From the NCBI RefSeq assembly GCF_000423945.1, contig NZ_AUIY01000004.1:62001-126000 (forward strand): a stretch of 64,000 bases of DNA. The letters run 5' to 3'. The notes beneath the pieces are model-generated. The model saw only the letters and a list, made by a program, of their open reading frames with translations. It made no database searches and was not told the DNA's origin. This document shows, in pieces, positions 43,789 to 53,233 of this stretch; the stretch's first letter is position 1, and each line of letters begins with the position of its first letter. This DNA is from Butyrivibrio sp. XPD2002 (GTDB lineage Bacteria; Bacillota; Clostridia; Lachnospirales; Lachnospiraceae). The translations under genes were made by a program, and so were the position numbers.

Positions 43789-45644
43789 GGCGCCAGGGAA
43801 GGGTTGGAAAGCAGATGTACAGGATTCTGCTCTTGACCCTGATAATACCAATAGGAATAATCGGTATCATCGCCGCAGCGATTCTGGTAAGGCAGATGAA
43901 CGGCAGATATGAGGAGCAGGTAAAGGCTGAGAACACACGAGTTAAATCAATCCTGTTTGATGTGACTTCGAGTCTTTACACGAACCTTGAGCCAGTGGTG
44001 TCCGTGCAGGCATATAGAGACATGTTCTCATCGGATACCTTCGGTGAAACAGAGGAGAGGCAGTACAACGAGGTAAACCGCACCATCACTTCGATGAAAA
44101 GATCCACCGCCTCCATCTCGTCTATAAATGTATATACCAATAATCCCGGGATTCCTACGGGGAACTACATAATTAACGTCGGCACAACAGGAATAGAGGA
44201 GTCGGGAGATGCGGCAGGGATGGCAGCAGGGAGCGGTCCCGCGGATGATCCTTTTTCAAGATTCGAGTGGTACAGAGGAATAGATCCTGATGCCTGGGAG
44301 TCCTACACCTGCATACATGTGCCGCTGAACGAGTACGAGGCAGCCTATGAGCTTACACTTGTAAGGCGCTTCAATACAGGAGCTTCGAAGAACAGAGCCT
44401 ACGTTGTTGCAACCGTAAGCACCAACTACCTCAGGAACAGACTTATAACAACTGATAATTACATGCTGGCATGTCTCGAGGATTTACCTGCATTTTTCTC
44501 ATCTGAGTATGATGACAGGGAAAAGGAGATGCCGGAGATATTCTCCGAAAACACATCTAACTACAATTATCTCAGGGATATCATGCTGGATGGAAAACTG
44601 GCTCTGACCTACGTTTCCAGCTTTGTGCCCTACAAGGTTGATAAAAGATTCTACGTACTTGTGGGTGACTACAGTGCTCACAAAGCGGTAAGGGAAATCC
44701 TCATGGGATTTTTGCTGGTGCTTTTCATAGCAATACTTGGACCTGTGACGGCGATCGTGCTTTATTCAAGGTACTTCACCCACAGAGTCTATACACTGAG
44801 AGAAGCCATGCACCGCGCCAGCACCGGTGACTACGACATAATTGAAAGCATCAGCGGAGACGATGAGCTCTCCGACACCTTCAATGACCTAAAGCTCACA
44901 ACCGAGCAGATAAGAGAGAACGAAGCGAAATACTACGAGGCCAAGATCCATGAGCAGGAGCTTGTAAACATGCAGCAGAACATGGAATTCAAGATGCTCT
45001 CGGGACAGATAAATCCTCACTTTCTATATAATACCTTAGAGGCCATCCGCATGCAGGCAATCCGCGGAGGCGACAGAGACGTAGCAACCTCTGTAAAATA
45101 TCTTGCGAAAATTATGCACTATGTTCTTGAGAGTACGGGAACCAGCACCTCCAAGCTCTCGGATGAGCTTAAGCACGTAGAGAGCTACCTTCAGATACAA
45201 AGGCTCCGCTTTGGTGAGAAGGTTGCCTGGAATTTCTACATATCAGATGATGTTAAGCCCGATGAATACGAGATTCTGCCGCTTTTGATACAGCCCATAG
45301 TTGAGAATGCCATAAGCCATGGCCTTAAGGATATGGATAAAAATGGCCACATCAGCATCGTCGCAGAGTACGAGAGCAAAAATAAGGAAAATGAGGGCTG
45401 TCTTATTATCACCATCAATGACGATGGTAAGGGAATGAACGAGGAAGAGGTCATAGCCCTTAATAAGTCTCTTGATGAGAAGCGAACAGATACTGATGGA
45501 AAGGGAGCTGCCAGCATAGGACTTTATAACATACATCAGAGGATAAAGCTCCACTACGGTAAGCAATACGGACTGACAATACGCTCCAGGGAAGGCAAGG
45601 GTACCAGCGTTGAGCTGCGCCTCCCGGAGAGTACGAAGGAATAA
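43785..45644 (+). CDS. YesM-type sensor histidine kinase
   Basis: The 619-residue protein has membrane helices at about 16-37 and 305-328, a large extracytoplasmic dCACHE-like region between, HAMP (about 330-385), H412 in GQINPHFLYNTLEAIRM, and a HATPase domain with VENAISHGLKDM and SIGLYNIHQR. The ATG overlaps the solute-binding gene stop as ATGA. Its likely partner is the YesN regulator at 51505, separated by a hydrolase and the transporter genes. Confidence 0.92.
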   Translation: MRRQGRVGKQMYRILLLTLIIPIGIIGIIAAAILVRQMNGRYEEQVKAENTRVKSILFDVTSSLYTNLEPVVSVQAYRDMFSSDTFGETEERQYNEVNRTITSMKRSTASISSINVYTNNPGIPTGNYIINVGTTGIEESGDAAGMAAGSGPADDPFSRFEWYRGIDPDAWESYTCIHVPLNEYEAAYELTLVRRFNTGASKNRAYVVATVSTNYLRNRLITTDNYMLACLEDLPAFFSSEYDDREKEMPEIFSENTSNYNYLRDIMLDGKLALTYVSSFVPYKVDKRFYVLVGDYSAHKAVREILMGFLLVLFIAILGPVTAIVLYSRYFTHRVYTLREAMHRASTGDYDIIESISGDDELSDTFNDLKLTTEQIRENEAKYYEAKIHEQELVNMQQNMEFKMLSGQINPHFLYNTLEAIRMQAIRGGDRDVATSVKYLAKIMHYVLESTGTSTSKLSDELKHVESYLQIQRLRFGEKVAWNFYISDDVKPDEYEILPLLIQPIVENAISHGLKDMDKNGHISIVAEYESKNKENEGCLIITINDDGKGMNEEEVIALNKSLDEKRTDTDGKGAASIGLYNIHQRIKLHYGKQYGLTIRSREGKGTSVELRLPESTKE

Positions 45645-45664
45645 AAAATAAGAGGAGAAAGAAA

Positions 45665-46831
45665 ATGCGTGACAAAAAACAATTACTTCAGGACTGCATG
45701 AACAGAATGATTGAAGAAAATGAGTTGGCGGGAGTTAATTTCCTTGTTCTTAAGGATGGAAAAGAGGAGCTCTACGCTGAGGCTGGCTTTGCTAACCGCG
45801 AGGAGAAAAAGCCCTTTAAGCGTGACACCATCGTGAGACTTTACTCACAGAGTAAGCCCATCACAGCAGCTGCAGCAATGCTTCTTTTCCAGGACGGAAT
45901 CATCGATCTCTACGAGCCCGTTGGAAAGTACATCGACAGCTTCAATAATCAGGAGATAGTCGAAGCAGGAGTAAGAAGACCTGTAAGAGCAGATCGTCCC
46001 ATGTTCATCAAGGACCTTCTGGACATGACTTCAGGACTTGTGTATCCCTTCACAGATACAATCTCTGAGATCGAGACAGGCAATATCTATAACGAAATGA
46101 TAGACAGATTCAGCACTGACAACATGATGAGCACCATGGAATTTGCTGAGCGTCTCGGCAAGGTTCCGCTTGCTTTTCAGCCCGGTGAGCACTTCAGATA
46201 CGGCACAAGCGCTGACATTCTCGGAGCTGTAATTGAGAAGGCGTCCGGAATGAAGCTTGGTGAATTCATGGAGGAGAGACTCTTTAAGCCTTTAAATATG
46301 AAGGACACAGCCTTCTATGTGCCTGATGAAAAGCAGGACAGATACGCTATGGCTTATAACTGCTACGGTTCGGAGCCCGTTCCCTACAGCGGCAATAACC
46401 TTGGAATCCGCGACGATGGCAAAAAGAACGCCTTCGAGTCAGGCGGAGCAGGACTTTTCTCAACAATCGATGACTACGCTAACTTTGCAAGAATGCTCAT
46501 GAACGACGGAACCTTCGAAGGAGAAGAGATCCTCACAAAGAGATGTGTTCGCTTCATGACAAGCCCTCAGCTCACAGATGCTCAGCAGAATGACCTCTAC
46601 GGCTGGTCCACACTCGGAGGATTTTCCTATGGTAACCTTATGCGTATCATGAAGAATCCTGACCGCGCAGGCATCATGGCAGGCATGGGAGAGTACGGCT
46701 GGGATGGATGGCTCGGACCTTACTTTGCAAACGATCCCGAGTCCAAAACTACAATACTTATGCTGACCCAGCGCGTAGACTACGGTACAGGCCCCGCTAC
46801 CCGTAAGTTCAGGAACATTATTTTCTCCTGA
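45665..46831 (+). CDS. Serine beta-lactamase-fold hydrolase (class C/esterase family)
   Basis: The 388-residue protein has the S-x-x-K motif S61-Q-S-K64 (nucleophile and base), Y179-G-T in place of the usual YxN, and a late GGAGLFSTIDDYANFARMLM. It has no signal peptide. This family includes carboxylesterases and D-amino peptidases; in this sugar locus, removal of acyl side groups from imported oligosaccharides is the likely role (inference). GAGGAG precedes the ATG. A terminator lies about 80 bases after the stop. Confidence 0.85.
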   Translation: MRDKKQLLQDCMNRMIEENELAGVNFLVLKDGKEELYAEAGFANREEKKPFKRDTIVRLYSQSKPITAAAAMLLFQDGIIDLYEPVGKYIDSFNNQEIVEAGVRRPVRADRPMFIKDLLDMTSGLVYPFTDTISEIETGNIYNEMIDRFSTDNMMSTMEFAERLGKVPLAFQPGEHFRYGTSADILGAVIEKASGMKLGEFMEERLFKPLNMKDTAFYVPDEKQDRYAMAYNCYGSEPVPYSGNNLGIRDDGKKNAFESGGAGLFSTIDDYANFARMLMNDGTFEGEEILTKRCVRFMTSPQLTDAQQNDLYGWSTLGGFSYGNLMRIMKNPDRAGIMAGMGEYGWDGWLGPYFANDPESKTTILMLTQRVDYGTGPATRKFRNIIFS

Positions 46832-46908
46832 TAACCCAGGTACAAAAATTACAGTATTTTATGTAAAAATATTTGGGTACTTGAAAAATACATATTCTTC
46901 TAAAATTA

Positions 46909-46958
46909 CACTCGTAGGAAATACTGCCGAGGAAACGGCAACCTACGAGTGTTTTTTT
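46909..46958 (+). terminator. Strong terminator or attenuator before the permease genes
   Basis: ACTCGTAGG and CCTACGAGT form a 9-pair stem with an inner GCCG/CGGC hairpin, followed by GTTTTTTT. Only 39 bases separate it from the permease start at 46998. Confidence 0.92.
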
Positions 46959-46997
46959 CATGGGATACACCTGTGAAATGTATGGGAGGATAAAAAA

Positions 46998-48434
46998 GTG
47001 AAAAAGGAAAAAGCGGCGCAAATCGCCTACTATCCCTATCGTATTATTTCTGTAGCACTTCTCGTGATTCTGTTCTTTCCGGGACTTAATGTTGCGAGAG
47101 TAAGTGGTCTTATCAATAGAAGCACATCGCTTCTTACAACCGGATTTTCCTATGGAAATTTAATATCCAATTTCGGAAGAGCATTTAGAAAGGGCTGGGT
47201 TTTAGAGTCCACAATGAGACTCCTTAATCTTTCTAGTCTTGCAATCTGTATCGGCATTATCGCTTGTGCGGTAGGTGCGTGCCTTTCTCTTGGAAACAGG
47301 AAATGCAAGTTTGCAGGAAACCTCATAAGCACTGTAGGAGCGGTGATCTCAGCCTGCTCAATGGGAGGCATATGGTCAGCATATTTTCAGATAGCTGCAA
47401 CCACAAAGCCCTCAAAGGTTGAGCCCATGTTCCAGAACTTCTTCTACATAATGCTGGTGCTTCTGGTTCTCATGGTGGTTATTTCCATCGCGGTTCTCTT
47501 CCTTGTAGGAAGACCTGAGAAGAGTGAAAAGTTCGAGATGGAAACAAGGTTCAAATTGTTCCTTATGTTCCTTCCCTTCATAGTTCTGACCTTCGTGTTC
47601 TGCTACCTGCCTCTCTTTGGCTGGAGATACGCATTCTTCGATTACAAATCCGGAGATACGCTGAGCATGGACAACTTCGTGGCCTTCAAGTGGTTCGCGC
47701 AGCTTGTCAGAAATAAGTCCACAACAAGGGACATCGTAAATGTTATGAAAAACACCCTTGCAATGAGCGGACTCGGTATCGCAACAAGCTGGCTTCCGAT
47801 GGCCTTTGCGATCTTTTTATCAGAAATTAAAAACAGCAGATTCAGAAGATTCGTACAGACCTTCACAACAATCCCCAATTTCATAAGCTGGGTTCTTGTG
47901 TTCGCGATTGCCTTCTGTATCTTCTCAACAGATGGATTCATAAGCTCAATGATGATCAATCTCGGCATTTGGACCGAGGGTAAGAACTTCCTTATGAGTG
48001 GTTCTAACACATGGCTGAAGATGCTTCTCTGGGGACTCTGGAAGGGACTTGGCTGGAGCGCAATCATTTACATCGCCGGTATCTCAGGTATTGACCAGCA
48101 GCTTTACGAAGCGGCAACAGTTGATGGTGCAGGACGTTTCCAGAAGATGTGGCACGTAACTGTTCCCGGACTTATGCCTACCTTCTATGTTCTGCTCCTG
48201 ATGGCTGTGGCAGGTATTCTGTCAAACGGAATGGATCAGTACCTGGTTTTTGAAAATTCATCAAATACAACACAGATCATGGTTCTCGACCTTTACGTTT
48301 ATAAGATGGGTATCGTAAAAGGTGCTATCCCGCTTTCAACCGTAGTGGGAATGCTTAAATCTGTGATAAGCGTAACACTGTTGTATGTTGCAAACACCAT
48401 TAGTAAGGTGCTTCGCGGCGAGACCATCGTATAA
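46998..48434 (+). CDS. LplB-type sugar ABC permease with extra N-terminal membrane domain
   Basis: The 478-residue protein has a C-terminal half (about 190-478) that is a standard ABC permease, with the EAA-like loop LYEAATVDGAGRFQKMWHVT. The first 185 residues form four or so additional helices not usual in this family (about 300 residues). The start is GTG at 46998 with GGGAGGA 8 bases before. It pairs with the permease at 48448 and the binding lipoprotein at 49461. No ATPase is encoded nearby, so a shared MsmK-type ATPase, perhaps that at 61765, would be needed (inference). Confidence 0.88.
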   Translation: MKKEKAAQIAYYPYRIISVALLVILFFPGLNVARVSGLINRSTSLLTTGFSYGNLISNFGRAFRKGWVLESTMRLLNLSSLAICIGIIACAVGACLSLGNRKCKFAGNLISTVGAVISACSMGGIWSAYFQIAATTKPSKVEPMFQNFFYIMLVLLVLMVVISIAVLFLVGRPEKSEKFEMETRFKLFLMFLPFIVLTFVFCYLPLFGWRYAFFDYKSGDTLSMDNFVAFKWFAQLVRNKSTTRDIVNVMKNTLAMSGLGIATSWLPMAFAIFLSEIKNSRFRRFVQTFTTIPNFISWVLVFAIAFCIFSTDGFISSMMINLGIWTEGKNFLMSGSNTWLKMLLWGLWKGLGWSAIIYIAGISGIDQQLYEAATVDGAGRFQKMWHVTVPGLMPTFYVLLLMAVAGILSNGMDQYLVFENSSNTTQIMVLDLYVYKMGIVKGAIPLSTVVGMLKSVISVTLLYVANTISKVLRGETIV

Positions 48435-48447
48435 GAGGAGTGAAAAA

Positions 48448-49425
48448 ATGAGTAGCATGGCAAGTGCAGCTAGACTTGAGGCCAAGGCCGAGAGAGAGTA
48501 TGAAAAAAAGCGCAGCAAAATGATGAAGAAAACACCGGGAGACATCATTTTCAATATCATTAACTACACGGTATTTGCGATCTTTACAATCATTTGTATT
48601 TTCCCGTTTTACTACCTTTTCATTAACACGATAAGTGACAATGAGCTGGTAAGAAAAGGACTTATAAACTTCGTTCCGAGAGGGATACACTTTGAAAACT
48701 ATATAAGACTTCTTCAGGTTAACGACCTCTTCGGAGCATTCGGAGTAACACTTGCGAGAACTATTTTCGGAACAATGTTCATGGTTCTTGCGTCAGCCTT
48801 CGTGGGCTATCTTGTTACAAAAAAGGAGATGTGGGGAAGAAGCTTCTGGTACAGATTCCTTGTTATCACAATGTACTTCAATGCAGGAATCATCCCGTGG
48901 TATCTGAACATGGCAATGCTGGGACTGACCAATTCCTTCTGGGCTTACATTATTCCCGCAATCGTTGCTCCCTATAACATCATCCTGGTTAAGACCTACA
49001 TTGAGTCAGCGATTCCCGGAGAGCTTGAGGAGAGTGCATCCCTCGATGGAGCTTCACACCTTAAGATTTTCTGGACAATAATCCTTCCGCTTTCAAAGCC
49101 GATCCTTGCAACAATTGCAATCTTCGGTGCGGTAGGTCACTGGAACTCATTCCAGGATTCACTTATTTTGATGCAGTCAGCGCCCAAGCTCTACACACTG
49201 CAGCACAGACTGTACATCTACCTTAATACAACAAGTAACCTGTCAGCACTCATGAGCGCCGGCAGTACATCCGGAATCAGCAAGAGCGTACTTGACTCGG
49301 CGCTGAACGGAAAGGTTATCAAGTACACAATCGCAATGGTAACCATCATCCCGATCCTGCTCGTATATCCCTTCATGCAACGCTACTTCGAGAAGGGAAT
49401 AATGATTGGAGCAGTTAAAGGTTAA
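48448..49425 (+). CDS. YtcP/LplC-type sugar ABC permease
   Basis: The 325-residue protein has six predicted helices beginning after residue 30 and the permease loop ELEESASLDGASHLKIFWTI. It has a charged Ala/Glu/Lys N-terminal stretch. The ATG at 48448 has AGAGGAG 7 bases upstream and follows the partner permease stop by 13 bases; a longer in-frame start within the upstream gene is not used. It forms the second transmembrane half of the importer. Confidence 0.9.
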   Translation: MSSMASAARLEAKAEREYEKKRSKMMKKTPGDIIFNIINYTVFAIFTIICIFPFYYLFINTISDNELVRKGLINFVPRGIHFENYIRLLQVNDLFGAFGVTLARTIFGTMFMVLASAFVGYLVTKKEMWGRSFWYRFLVITMYFNAGIIPWYLNMAMLGLTNSFWAYIIPAIVAPYNIILVKTYIESAIPGELEESASLDGASHLKIFWTIILPLSKPILATIAIFGAVGHWNSFQDSLILMQSAPKLYTLQHRLYIYLNTTSNLSALMSAGSTSGISKSVLDSALNGKVIKYTIAMVTIIPILLVYPFMQRYFEKGIMIGAVKG

Positions 49426-49460
49426 CCCACCCGTATGGGTATTTCATAAAGGAGGAAGAA

Positions 49461-51335
49461 ATGAAAAAGAAGGTATTATCAATTTTACTGGCTTCCACAA
49501 TGGCATTTTCATTAGCTGCCTGTGGAACAAGCAACCCTGCAGGAACTACAACAGGTACAGACACAGATACTGCAGATGACGCAGACGATGCAGAGGATGC
49601 TGCAGAGGACAGCGCAGAAGAGGTTTCAGAGGAAGCTGCTGACAGCGCAGACACTGCAGACACTGCAGAGGACGCAGGTGATGCTGCAGATGCAGCAGAA
49701 ACTTCAGGAGAGCTCGAGGGAGATTTATCAGACATCATCCCTTCAGAGACAGTAACTCTTGATGTTTACGATCAGCTTGCTAACTACTCAGGCGAGCAGA
49801 CAGGCTGGTTTGGCCAGGTTATGCTTGAGAAGTTCAATGTTAAGCTCAACATCATCCCTGAGAATGACGGTGTCTATGACACACGTATGGAGTCCGGTAA
49901 CCTCGGTGACCTTGTAATCTGGGGAAATGACGGTGACCAGTATCAGCAGGCAGTAGATAAGGGAATGCTCTTCGATTGGGAAGAGGATGATCTTGTAAAG
50001 GATTATGGACCTTACATCCAGGCAAACATGGGACCTGCTCTTGAGAAAAATAAAGGAATTTCATCAGACGGTAAGCTCTATGGTATCGGTCATGATGTTA
50101 CAAGATCTGCAGAAGATCCCGGCTCATTCATGTACACATGGGATCTTAGATATGATCTTTACAAGGAGATCGGTTCTCCTGAAATCAAGGACCTCGACGG
50201 ACTTGTAGATGTTCTTGCACAGATGAAGGAAGCTTGCCCTACAGATGATAACGGCAATCCGACCTACGGCGTATCACTTTTCAATGACTGGGACGGCGAC
50301 ATGGTAATGTTCGTTAAGTCTACAGCAACAGCTTACTACGGATATGATGAGTTCGGTCTTGGACTCTATGATCCTTCAACACAGACATATCATCCTGTAC
50401 TTGAGGAGAACGGTCCTTACCTTACAGCACTTAAGTTCTACAATACACTTTACCAGAAGGGCCTTCTTGATCCCGATTCACAGACACAGGGCTTCAACGG
50501 TATGCAGGAAGATTATCAGAACGGAACAGCTTTCTTAAACGTATTTAACTTCATGGGTTCCGCTCTTTACAACACACCTGATCACCTGGCAGCAGGCAAG
50601 GGTATGTTCCCTGTAAAGCCTGCAGAGGCTAAGCCTATCAGATATGGTCTTAACATCTATGGTGGTAACAGAATCTGGTCAATCGGTGCAAACACAGAGT
50701 ATCCTGAGCTTTGCATGGCTATCATCAACTGGCTTGCAACTCCCGAGGGACGTATGATCGCTGAGTATGGTCCTAAGGACGTTTGCTGGTACTACGATGA
50801 AAACGGCAACACATGCTTCACAGAGACAGGTCTTGCATGCAAGACAGACATCTCAACAGAGATAGGCAACGGCTACGAAGGTACTTATGATGACGGTTCC
50901 TTCAAGATGAACAATACAACATGGGCACTTGACGCTCCTAACCCTGACAGCAACGGTGAAACATTCAACTATCGTAACTGGGCAAGCTTCTCAAACGAGG
51001 CTGGTTCTGACATCGAGAAGGATTGGAGAGACTTCGCAGGCGCTAACACACCTGACCTTTACCTTGATAAGCAGGATTACATCCTTGCACCCGGCACAAT
51101 GTACACTGGCGGCGTTCGTTCTGATGAGCTCCAGGTTGTTTGGGATCAGGTTGCTACCTGCGTAAAGGACAACTCTTGGAAGGCTATCTATGCTGAGTCT
51201 GATGAAGAGTTCGACAAGATCGTTGCAGACATGATCCAGCAGGCTGACGAGTACGGCTATGCAGAGTGCGTTGAGTTCCAGGAGAACGAGGCTAAGCTTC
51301 GCGCAGACGCTGAGAAGGCAGCACTTGCAGAATAA
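49461..51335 (+). CDS. LplA-type sugar ABC transporter binding lipoprotein
   Basis: The 624-residue lipoprotein has lipobox LAAC (C21), a long Asp/Ala/Glu-rich low-complexity linker (about 30-88), and a large binding domain with DVYDQLANYSGEQTGWFGQ. AAAGGAGGAAG precedes the ATG. It is the third gene after the two permeases, with a terminator after it, and is the transport-associated copy of the paralogous pair with 42040. Codon choice suggests high expression. Ligand is probably an oligosaccharide matching the GH31/GH42/GH3 enzymes (inference). Confidence 0.9.
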   Translation: MKKKVLSILLASTMAFSLAACGTSNPAGTTTGTDTDTADDADDAEDAAEDSAEEVSEEAADSADTADTAEDAGDAADAAETSGELEGDLSDIIPSETVTLDVYDQLANYSGEQTGWFGQVMLEKFNVKLNIIPENDGVYDTRMESGNLGDLVIWGNDGDQYQQAVDKGMLFDWEEDDLVKDYGPYIQANMGPALEKNKGISSDGKLYGIGHDVTRSAEDPGSFMYTWDLRYDLYKEIGSPEIKDLDGLVDVLAQMKEACPTDDNGNPTYGVSLFNDWDGDMVMFVKSTATAYYGYDEFGLGLYDPSTQTYHPVLEENGPYLTALKFYNTLYQKGLLDPDSQTQGFNGMQEDYQNGTAFLNVFNFMGSALYNTPDHLAAGKGMFPVKPAEAKPIRYGLNIYGGNRIWSIGANTEYPELCMAIINWLATPEGRMIAEYGPKDVCWYYDENGNTCFTETGLACKTDISTEIGNGYEGTYDDGSFKMNNTTWALDAPNPDSNGETFNYRNWASFSNEAGSDIEKDWRDFAGANTPDLYLDKQDYILAPGTMYTGGVRSDELQVVWDQVATCVKDNSWKAIYAESDEEFDKIVADMIQQADEYGYAECVEFQENEAKLRADAEKAALAE

Positions 51336-51377
51336 TTATTTGTAACCCACCTCCTAATTTTTGGGTGTTTAGTTGTT

Positions 51378-51412
51378 GAAAAAGCTGCGGCTTAATGGTC
51401 GCAGCTTTTTCT
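51378..51412 (+). terminator. Terminator of the permease operon
   Basis: GAAAAAGCTGCG and CGCAGCTTTTTC form a 12-pair perfect stem around GCTTAATGGT. Confidence 0.92.
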
Positions 51413-51430
51413 AAAGTCTTTTAATTGAAA

Positions 51431-51459
51431 TTTAACGATTAAATGACAAACGGTATGAT
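51431..51459 (+). promoter_or_regulatory. Putative promoter of the YesN regulator
   Basis: TTTAAC (51431-51436) and TATGAT (51454-51459) are 17 bases apart, 45 bases before the gene. The -35 is weak. Confidence 0.4.
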
Positions 51460-51504
51460 AGAATGATAATTAGCAGACTGGAAACTAATTGGAAGGAGCT
51501 CTGC

Positions 51505-53145
51505 ATGCAGACCGTACTTATTGCGGACGACGAAGAAAATATCAGAGAAGGAATTAAGCTGATAATAGACTGGGATGAGCTTGGATTCGAGATCGCCGGA
51601 ACGGCCTCTAACGGAGAGGAAGCTCTTTCTTCTATAAAAAAGCTCAACCCTTCACTTGTTGTCATGGATATGCAGATGCCTAAGATCCATGGAATAGATG
51701 TAATAAAAAAGGCGAGGGCCGAAGGCTACGATGGATACTTCATCATATTGTCGGGGTATTCCGACTTTTCTTATGCCCAGGACGCCATCAGAAACAGAGT
51801 AACCAACTATATCACCAAGCCCATCGACGAGGATGAGCTTTACGATACAGTAAAAAAGATAAAAGACGAGATCGATAAAAATGCCAAGGAAGGAAGACGC
51901 TCCGGTCAGATAAGAAATAAGGCCAAGAGCGTTGTTACAAGCGAGCTCCTTCTAGGCACATATTTTGAAAAGGACGAAGCTGAGAATGTCACACTGACTG
52001 AGGACAGAAGGGAAGAGCTCGAATCCATGAAGCTCCTTTCTCCTTTGTATCAGGTGGTGATCCATGAGACCTCCGGAGACTACAAACTGCCGGATCTCTT
52101 ACCCACATTTCTTGATGAAAACAGCTTTGAGCTTCTTAATGTCAGCGGATACGATTGCATTCTTCTTAAGGGTAAGGCAGCGGTTTCGCGCTTTGAGGAC
52201 TTTATATTACATTATGAAAAATCGCCGATTGAAACGGACAGCCCCCTCGATAATATTTTCATAGCTATCGGAAAGGCTGTGGATTCACCGGTTAAAATAG
52301 AGGATTCTTACGAATCTGCCAAGAGCCTTGCGGACAGAAGATTTTTCTGTGATGAGGCGGAGCACTTCGTGAGAGCGGAGAATGAGAGCTTCGTAAATAA
52401 TCAGTGCAGAGATAAGAATGGGACAAGTCATTTGGATTCTGAAAAGAGTACTGAAGAAGATAATTTAGCAGCAGCTAAAGCAGCGCTTAAGGAAGAGCAG
52501 AGACGCATTACAGACAAGATCATGGATGCGATAATAGCAGGAAACAGAACAGCCATGATCAACTCCACGGAGGAGCTCTACGACTACATAAAGGACAACA
52601 TTTCAGGTAACTCCGATGCGTGCCTTTATGTGACGGAGATTCTTCTTGGAATTAAGGACAGACTGTCAAAGCAGTACCCGATGCTCGCTGATATTTTTGA
52701 TACACATGCGGGAATAATTGAGTTCATAGAGGGACGTTTTTACCTATATGAGATCATGCAGTATATGGTGGAGACGCTGGAGAAGGCGCTGGGGAAACTC
52801 CATGAACACGCGGGTTCTGAGAACATTATAGACGACATCATATCCTATACGGACAGAAACTATGCGCAGCCGCTTACACTTGAAGATCTGGCTTCGAGGT
52901 TTGGCTATAACAGCGGATATCTGGGGAGACTTTTCACAAGGACCACTGGCACAGGCTACAACTACTACCTGAATGAGTGCCGAATCGCCAAGGCCAAGGA
53001 GTTCCTGGCAGAAGGGAAGTACAAGGTGTACGAGGTGGCACAGCTAGTGGGCTATAACGATGTGGACTACTTTGGCAAAAAGTTCAGAAAGCATGCCGGA
53101 ATGACACCTGCGGAGTTCCGCAGACAGAAAAAAGAGACAAATTAA
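51505..53145 (+). CDS. YesN-type response regulator with AraC DNA-binding domain
   Basis: The 546-residue protein has a receiver domain (1-118) with D8-D9 and phospho-acceptor D55 in LVVMDMQMPKIHG, a middle region with a charged insertion (about 305-335), and an AraC double helix-turn-helix (about 440-540, ending VGYNDVDYFGKKFRKHAG). ATG 51505 has AAGGAG 6 bases upstream and is preferred over 51463. It is the probable partner of the YesM kinase at 43785 and the local regulator of the GH31-GH42-GH3 locus. Confidence 0.92.
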   Translation: MQTVLIADDEENIREGIKLIIDWDELGFEIAGTASNGEEALSSIKKLNPSLVVMDMQMPKIHGIDVIKKARAEGYDGYFIILSGYSDFSYAQDAIRNRVTNYITKPIDEDELYDTVKKIKDEIDKNAKEGRRSGQIRNKAKSVVTSELLLGTYFEKDEAENVTLTEDRREELESMKLLSPLYQVVIHETSGDYKLPDLLPTFLDENSFELLNVSGYDCILLKGKAAVSRFEDFILHYEKSPIETDSPLDNIFIAIGKAVDSPVKIEDSYESAKSLADRRFFCDEAEHFVRAENESFVNNQCRDKNGTSHLDSEKSTEEDNLAAAKAALKEEQRRITDKIMDAIIAGNRTAMINSTEELYDYIKDNISGNSDACLYVTEILLGIKDRLSKQYPMLADIFDTHAGIIEFIEGRFYLYEIMQYMVETLEKALGKLHEHAGSENIIDDIISYTDRNYAQPLTLEDLASRFGYNSGYLGRLFTRTTGTGYNYYLNECRIAKAKEFLAEGKYKVYEVAQLVGYNDVDYFGKKFRKHAGMTPAEFRRQKKETN

Positions 53146-53171
53146 AGACAATATAAAAAAACATCATTAAA

Positions 53172-53220
53172 GCCTTCCCCCACTGGGGGAAGGTGTCAGC
53201 GAAGCTGACGGATGAGGGGA
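53172..53220 (+). repeat. Palindromic intergenic repeat (CCTTCCCC / GTCAGC type)
   Basis: CCTTCCCCC-ACT-GGGGGAAGG is followed by GTCAGC-GAA-GCTGAC and GGATGAGGGG: two adjacent perfect hairpins. Elements of this form are known as dispersed intergenic repeats in many Clostridia. A degenerate copy lies at 17030-17064, also just before a gene. Confidence 0.85.
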
Positions 53221-53233
53221 AAAAGGAGGCGAA

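Noticed and set aside
49415-49738. Ser/Ala-rich antisense frame over the 49461 lipoprotein
   Set aside because: It is the complement of the acidic low-complexity linker and lacks any start signal; the plus-strand gene explains it.
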